From Clavelina lepadiformis (Eukaryota; Chordata; Ascidiacea; Aplousobranchia; Clavelinidae), in NCBI RefSeq assembly GCF_947623445.1, contig NC_135242.1:15872001-15936000 (forward strand): DNA of 64,000 nucleotides, read 5' to 3'. Of the stretch, positions 60,205-64,000 are shown in pieces. The notes under the pieces were generated by a model that saw nothing but the letters and a program-made list of their open reading frames with translations, was not told where the DNA came from and searched no databases. Position 1 is the first letter of the stretch, and each line of letters opens with the position of its first letter. The position numbers and the translations under genes were made by a program.

Positions 60205-61901
60205 ATTTCTATCTGTGTCTTGACCTTTATTTTATTTTTATGTTGTTCTCGGATAATGCATTATATGTCGTTTTAATTATGCAGTGAATGTTGTGATAAT
60301 AGTTATATTTCTATGTTTAACAAGTTTAATTCATTAGTTTATACATTCAGCTCTTTTTTAGCACTTGTTTCCAGTAGGCTAATGATCACCAAACTTTCTC
60401 TGGCAGGTCCATACTTAATTTAAAATATCAATGTACATCTTGAGCATGTTTGTTATCTTTCTTCCAAAACTTGTTCCATACATGGCTTGTTGAATATCAT
60501 ATGTGACGAATGCACTCTGAAAGATGACGAACCCTTCAGATTATATTTCAGTCCAGTTATATTAGTACCACTGCGCTTATACTTCTGTGTATATATACTG
60601 TACTACAATGCTGTTTCACGGAATGTTTAAGAAATACACCAAATTGGAATATGCATTTACTACATCGGCATATTGATATTAATGTTCATTGGTCAAATTT
60701 GCAAAGATAAATCTCCCTGTCTGTGGACTGTGAAACAAAATTAATGTATAGCAGATGTTCCAGATCGATATAGCTTGAGGCAGTTTGTACATAAATGTTT
60801 ACATCTGGTATGTGTATTTTGTGCCATGTAAATAACGTCTGCGGCAATGATATTTGCCAACCATGACAAGCAAGCATACTAACATTCTTTTGCTAAACAA
60901 GTCTATCGTGTATAGCATATCTAGTTTTCACTTAAAACCTGTTAATACTATATTTTTCTTGATCGATTTCTTTCTGTGATTTCATGCAGACGTAAAACGA
61001 TATTATTTCCTTTTAAGTAGACTGTAAAAAGAGTGGAATGGCTGACCTTGCTATATGTAAATGCACTGTACATTTGAATGTTTGTTTATTAATTATTATG
61101 GTGATGTATTATCTTCTTATATGTTAGCAATAGAGATGCACCAAACTTTCAGCCAAATCAGATGAAAATGCCCAAATTTCATTTAGAATATTTAAGATGT
61201 ATACTTTGAAAAACCTACTTGACAATTGTAGGAAAACTTTATCAACAGCCGATATAATTGTTGTTGCACAAAACTGGTAGTGTAAGTATGTCATTTCCAT
61301 ACCTTCTATTGCAAGTTACAACTAAGTAGACGTTAGTTCAACTATTGCATCTCCTTAATTATATGGTGTGCACTGTTTTATATACTTTCACGAAGTGAAT
61401 ACTTGCAATACTTGATTACATGATTCTGCTGAAATAATTTGGTTCCTTTTTTCAAAAATTTGGTTTTTGGAATGAATCCAAATTTAGAATTCGATATACC
61501 CCTAGTTAGCATGTTTAATGATATTCATTGATTTGTATAAATATAGATGTATGTTTATTGGTAACTGGTGAAAATTACATGTCTAGATTTACTGTGTTGA
61601 ATCCCTCAGATTATTTTTTGCATCAATTTGTTCAATATTAAATTTGGTAGCTAAATCTGTCATATTCACTGCCACTAATATGTCTAATTGTTCATATTCA
61701 ACAATCTAAATTAAACACATTTGCATGAATCTCATATCATTGTACCGATTTGTAATGCGGTTTTTACACCTATTACAGTATAGTTAGTTTTTTTCTTTTC
61801 TTATCATTGCTTAACCCAATGTATTTCTTTCATTTGGAGGTTGTTTTTCAGGATTGGTTGCTATTTTGCAAAAAAATAAAATTAGTTTTTCTTTTAAAAA
61901 A
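60205..61901. other. SHC to ATP5PD intergenic DNA
   Basis: About 1.7 kb of AT-rich sequence holds the SHC 3' UTR and the ATP5PD upstream region. No ORF or repeat is convincing. TTGTTTTTCAG (AG at 61850-61851) is a good acceptor 50 nt before the ATP5PD ATG. Confidence 0.45.
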
Positions 61902-62135
61902 ATGGCTGCCAGACAAGCCGTTATCAAGCCAGTTGAATGGGCAAAATTGCAAGAACGAATTGCTCCTGCCATGAAAGGAAAATTCAACACCTTCAAGAAT
62001 AAGAGTGATGCTGTTTTGGCCAACTATATGAAAACCCAGGAAAAGAAGCTTACCATTGACTGGGGTTTTTATCACCAGTCAATAGCAAACAAAGCATTGG
62101 TGCAAGACTTTGAAAAAAAGATGAAAGCTTTTCAG
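61902..62135 (+). CDS. ATP5PD: ATP synthase subunit d, mitochondrial, first coding exon (partial)
   Basis: The exon encodes 78 residues from ATG 61902 to a GTGATT donor at 62136, in phase 0. It matches the N-terminal half of subunit d: AARQAVIKPVEWAKLQERI, then TIDWGFYHQSIANKALVQDF and EKKMKAF. Human subunit d has 161 residues, so roughly half is present. Subunit d belongs to the peripheral stalk of the F1Fo ATP synthase on the matrix side. I found no second exon before the window ends, so an intron longer than 1.8 kb or a missed exon is implied. The in-frame codons upstream of 61902 lack an ATG and follow an acceptor, so they are UTR. Confidence 0.9.
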
Positions 62136-64000
62136 GTGATTTGAAGCATATTTATAAACTTATAATATTTTCATCTTGATGCCTATATCCTAAGCTTAAT
62201 ACTGTAATAGTAAACCACTGGTTGTAACTTTCAACTACTCCATAAATATAGAGACTTGTGATAAAGTTTTATTAGCTGAATTGGCTTGGGTGTTAACATT
62301 TCAAATTAGCTCAGGTAATCATTATGATATATCAAATATTTTTGGCTGTGAAATGTTTCAAAATTGCCAATGGATTGAGCAAAAAAGTCATAAATAATGT
62401 TAGACTGTGCACGGTGATTGGTGAAGGTGTGCAATGCGTGGTATTTTTTCAGAAACTTGTATAATAATCATACAAAACATTTGGTAAAGTAAGATCCTTT
62501 GGCTTCTTGAAGTGTCTTTCCACCATCAACATCTTGGGGTAATACGTTCTTTTCATGTGCCAATTAAACACATGCGCCAATTAAACACAGTCCTTGTGTG
62601 ACAAACTGCCAGCCAGGCAGGCCTTCCCAATCTTTCGCTTGTTGCGAAATCACCTGATTTATTTGTGGAATATTGTAATGAGTCACAAGTTATTACGGTG
62701 TTATTATATCGGTCATAACACATATTGGAGACTGTTTTTGGCTACTGGTGGCTACCCAACGCTGTTGCTAGATGCACTGCAGGCCGAGATAACATTAATA
62801 TTACTACAAATAGTATTATGATTAAACCATACATTTTCGTTTCGTTAATAAAACAATGTTTAATTGTGAGAAAAAAACTGTGCACTATTATATTGGTATT
62901 TTGAAGAGACACAAAAAAGCCGACAAGCCACATGAGGTTTGCGAGCCAAAGTTTTCCCACCGTTGGAAAAAAACATGTTTACTCTGGTAATGTATGATAA
63001 CATATGTTTGACGTCATAAATTGTAGCGCCGGTTAATGTTCAACTGTTACATCTCACTTGTAACGCCCAATATACCCTCAGCCTTTTTCAAAATCACATT
63101 ACTGGTGCAACTGCTTTTGTTTAACTCCAATGTTTTTATGAGCATATCCATCCTGATTTTTGTGGATAATATAATTATATGTCAGGTATAATAGCTGGCC
63201 ATATTTTTTTCACTTGCGCACAAATATAGGTACTCTCATTTGTTCAGATGTACAACTGCCATTAATTTTCATGTTCTTTTCGATAGTCAGTTTTTTAATG
63301 TTGTTGCATTGCTTTTTTTATTCTTATACATTCTTACTTTCTTGTAAATTTGTTTATAAGTTAAACATAAATTAAGCCTCAAAATCAGAAATGGCTAAAC
63401 ATAACCCAACCTCCACCTCCAATTTCATGTGCTTATATAAAAAGAAACATGTACCGTAGTTGCTTCAATTTTCCTATGACATTTCTCGCTTTTTACTGTT
63501 GGTAGTACCTTTGTGACCTTTTAACCACAGGGTTATGATGGTCTCGACTATAGTTTTTTAATGTTACACATTGGGGTCGAGGTAAAATTTTTAAGGTAAT
63601 GAAGCATTAATTTTTAAAATGCAAAAATAACGATTGACATTTTTAGGCCATAATAAACCATCGCAAGGTTTGCTTGACAAGAAATTATTTTTATTAGCTT
63701 TATTATAATGAGTGCTAGTTATGTCCTGGGAATCTGACAAATACTTGTTGCTAGCCGAAATATTCACTTCGATTTATGAATAGATAGTTAATTACATGTA
63801 TTTTAGGAGGCAATTAGCTGGTTCTGGTGAAGTTGCTTCAAGTTGTATCGTATTTCAAATTAAGCCATCTGTCTTGTTAAAGCTGCTGCGCAACCAGTTG
63901 CAATGCGATTGACATTGTTTGTTTGGTCCGATCATTTTACCATGAATATTTTAGCACTTGCAAAATTACAATGTTTAGGCTTGCATCCTATTTTCTTTTT
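62136..64000. other. ATP5PD intron 1 (continues off the edge)
   Basis: This AT-rich sequence has no recognisable exon for the rest of subunit d. Short ORFs here do not resemble known proteins. No clear repeat boundary was identified. Confidence 0.45.

Noticed and set aside
62136..64000. Second exon of ATP5PD
   Set aside because: I searched for the PVPEDKYT-like continuation and the C-terminal region and found no frame with proper borders.

Overview
This is AT-rich nuclear DNA from an invertebrate animal. The genes have spliceosomal introns with canonical GT-AG borders plus a few GC-AG ones, and their products are metazoan housekeeping and signalling proteins. Three things point to a tunicate (ascidian): an SHC adaptor of chordate-like sequence, a PFDN6-CDIN1 gene pair only 56 bp apart that looks like an operon, and strong 3' splice sites just upstream of several start codons, as expected for spliced-leader trans-splicing. 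This is inference. No species-specific marker was seen, and cnidarians and other animals with spliced leaders cannot be ruled out.

Layout. Left third, minus strand: the 5' part of a glomulin-like gene (16-2149, running off the edge), a complete 11-exon ODR4 gene (2890-12435) and a complete 6-exon alkaline ceramidase gene (14483-21504). About 4.6 kb of apparently gene-free DNA separates these from the plus-strand genes: intronless TUBGCP4 (26158-28203), 21-exon XAB2/SYF1 (28647-36664), intronless RPS12 (41157-41573), PFDN6 (44142-44617), CDIN1 (44674-47127), single-exon SHC (58714-60204) and the first coding exon of ATP5PD (61902-62135, continuing off the right edge). For every multi-exon gene the exons were read from the DNA, and the reading phases agree across every junction.

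The genes have no common pathway. They cover cullin-RING ligase inhibition (GLMN), ER membrane-protein handling (ODR4), sphingolipid hydrolysis (ACER), microtubule nucleation (TUBGCP4), splicing and transcription-coupled repair (XAB2), translation (RPS12), actin/tubulin folding (PFDN6), a nuclear nuclease (CDIN1), tyrosine-kinase signalling (SHC) and the mitochondrial ATP synthase stalk (ATP5PD).

The rest is rich in DNA transposons. A 4.5 kb piggyBac element (47503-51999) has TTAA target duplications, a broken transposase and two nested MITEs. A 3.0 kb CACTG-ended element (4796-7764) sits inside ODR4 intron 6; its DDE-like ORF is split by a hAT-type MITE with a perfect 8-bp target duplication. 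At least six further hAT-type MITEs lie in introns and intergenic DNA. A LINE 3' fragment, a tRNA-like SINE, a minisatellite and several dispersed repeat pairs complete the picture. No CRISPR array, rRNA gene or functional tRNA gene was seen. Nothing here is a clear new biological system; the CACTG element and the PFDN6-CDIN1 pair are the most interesting items.
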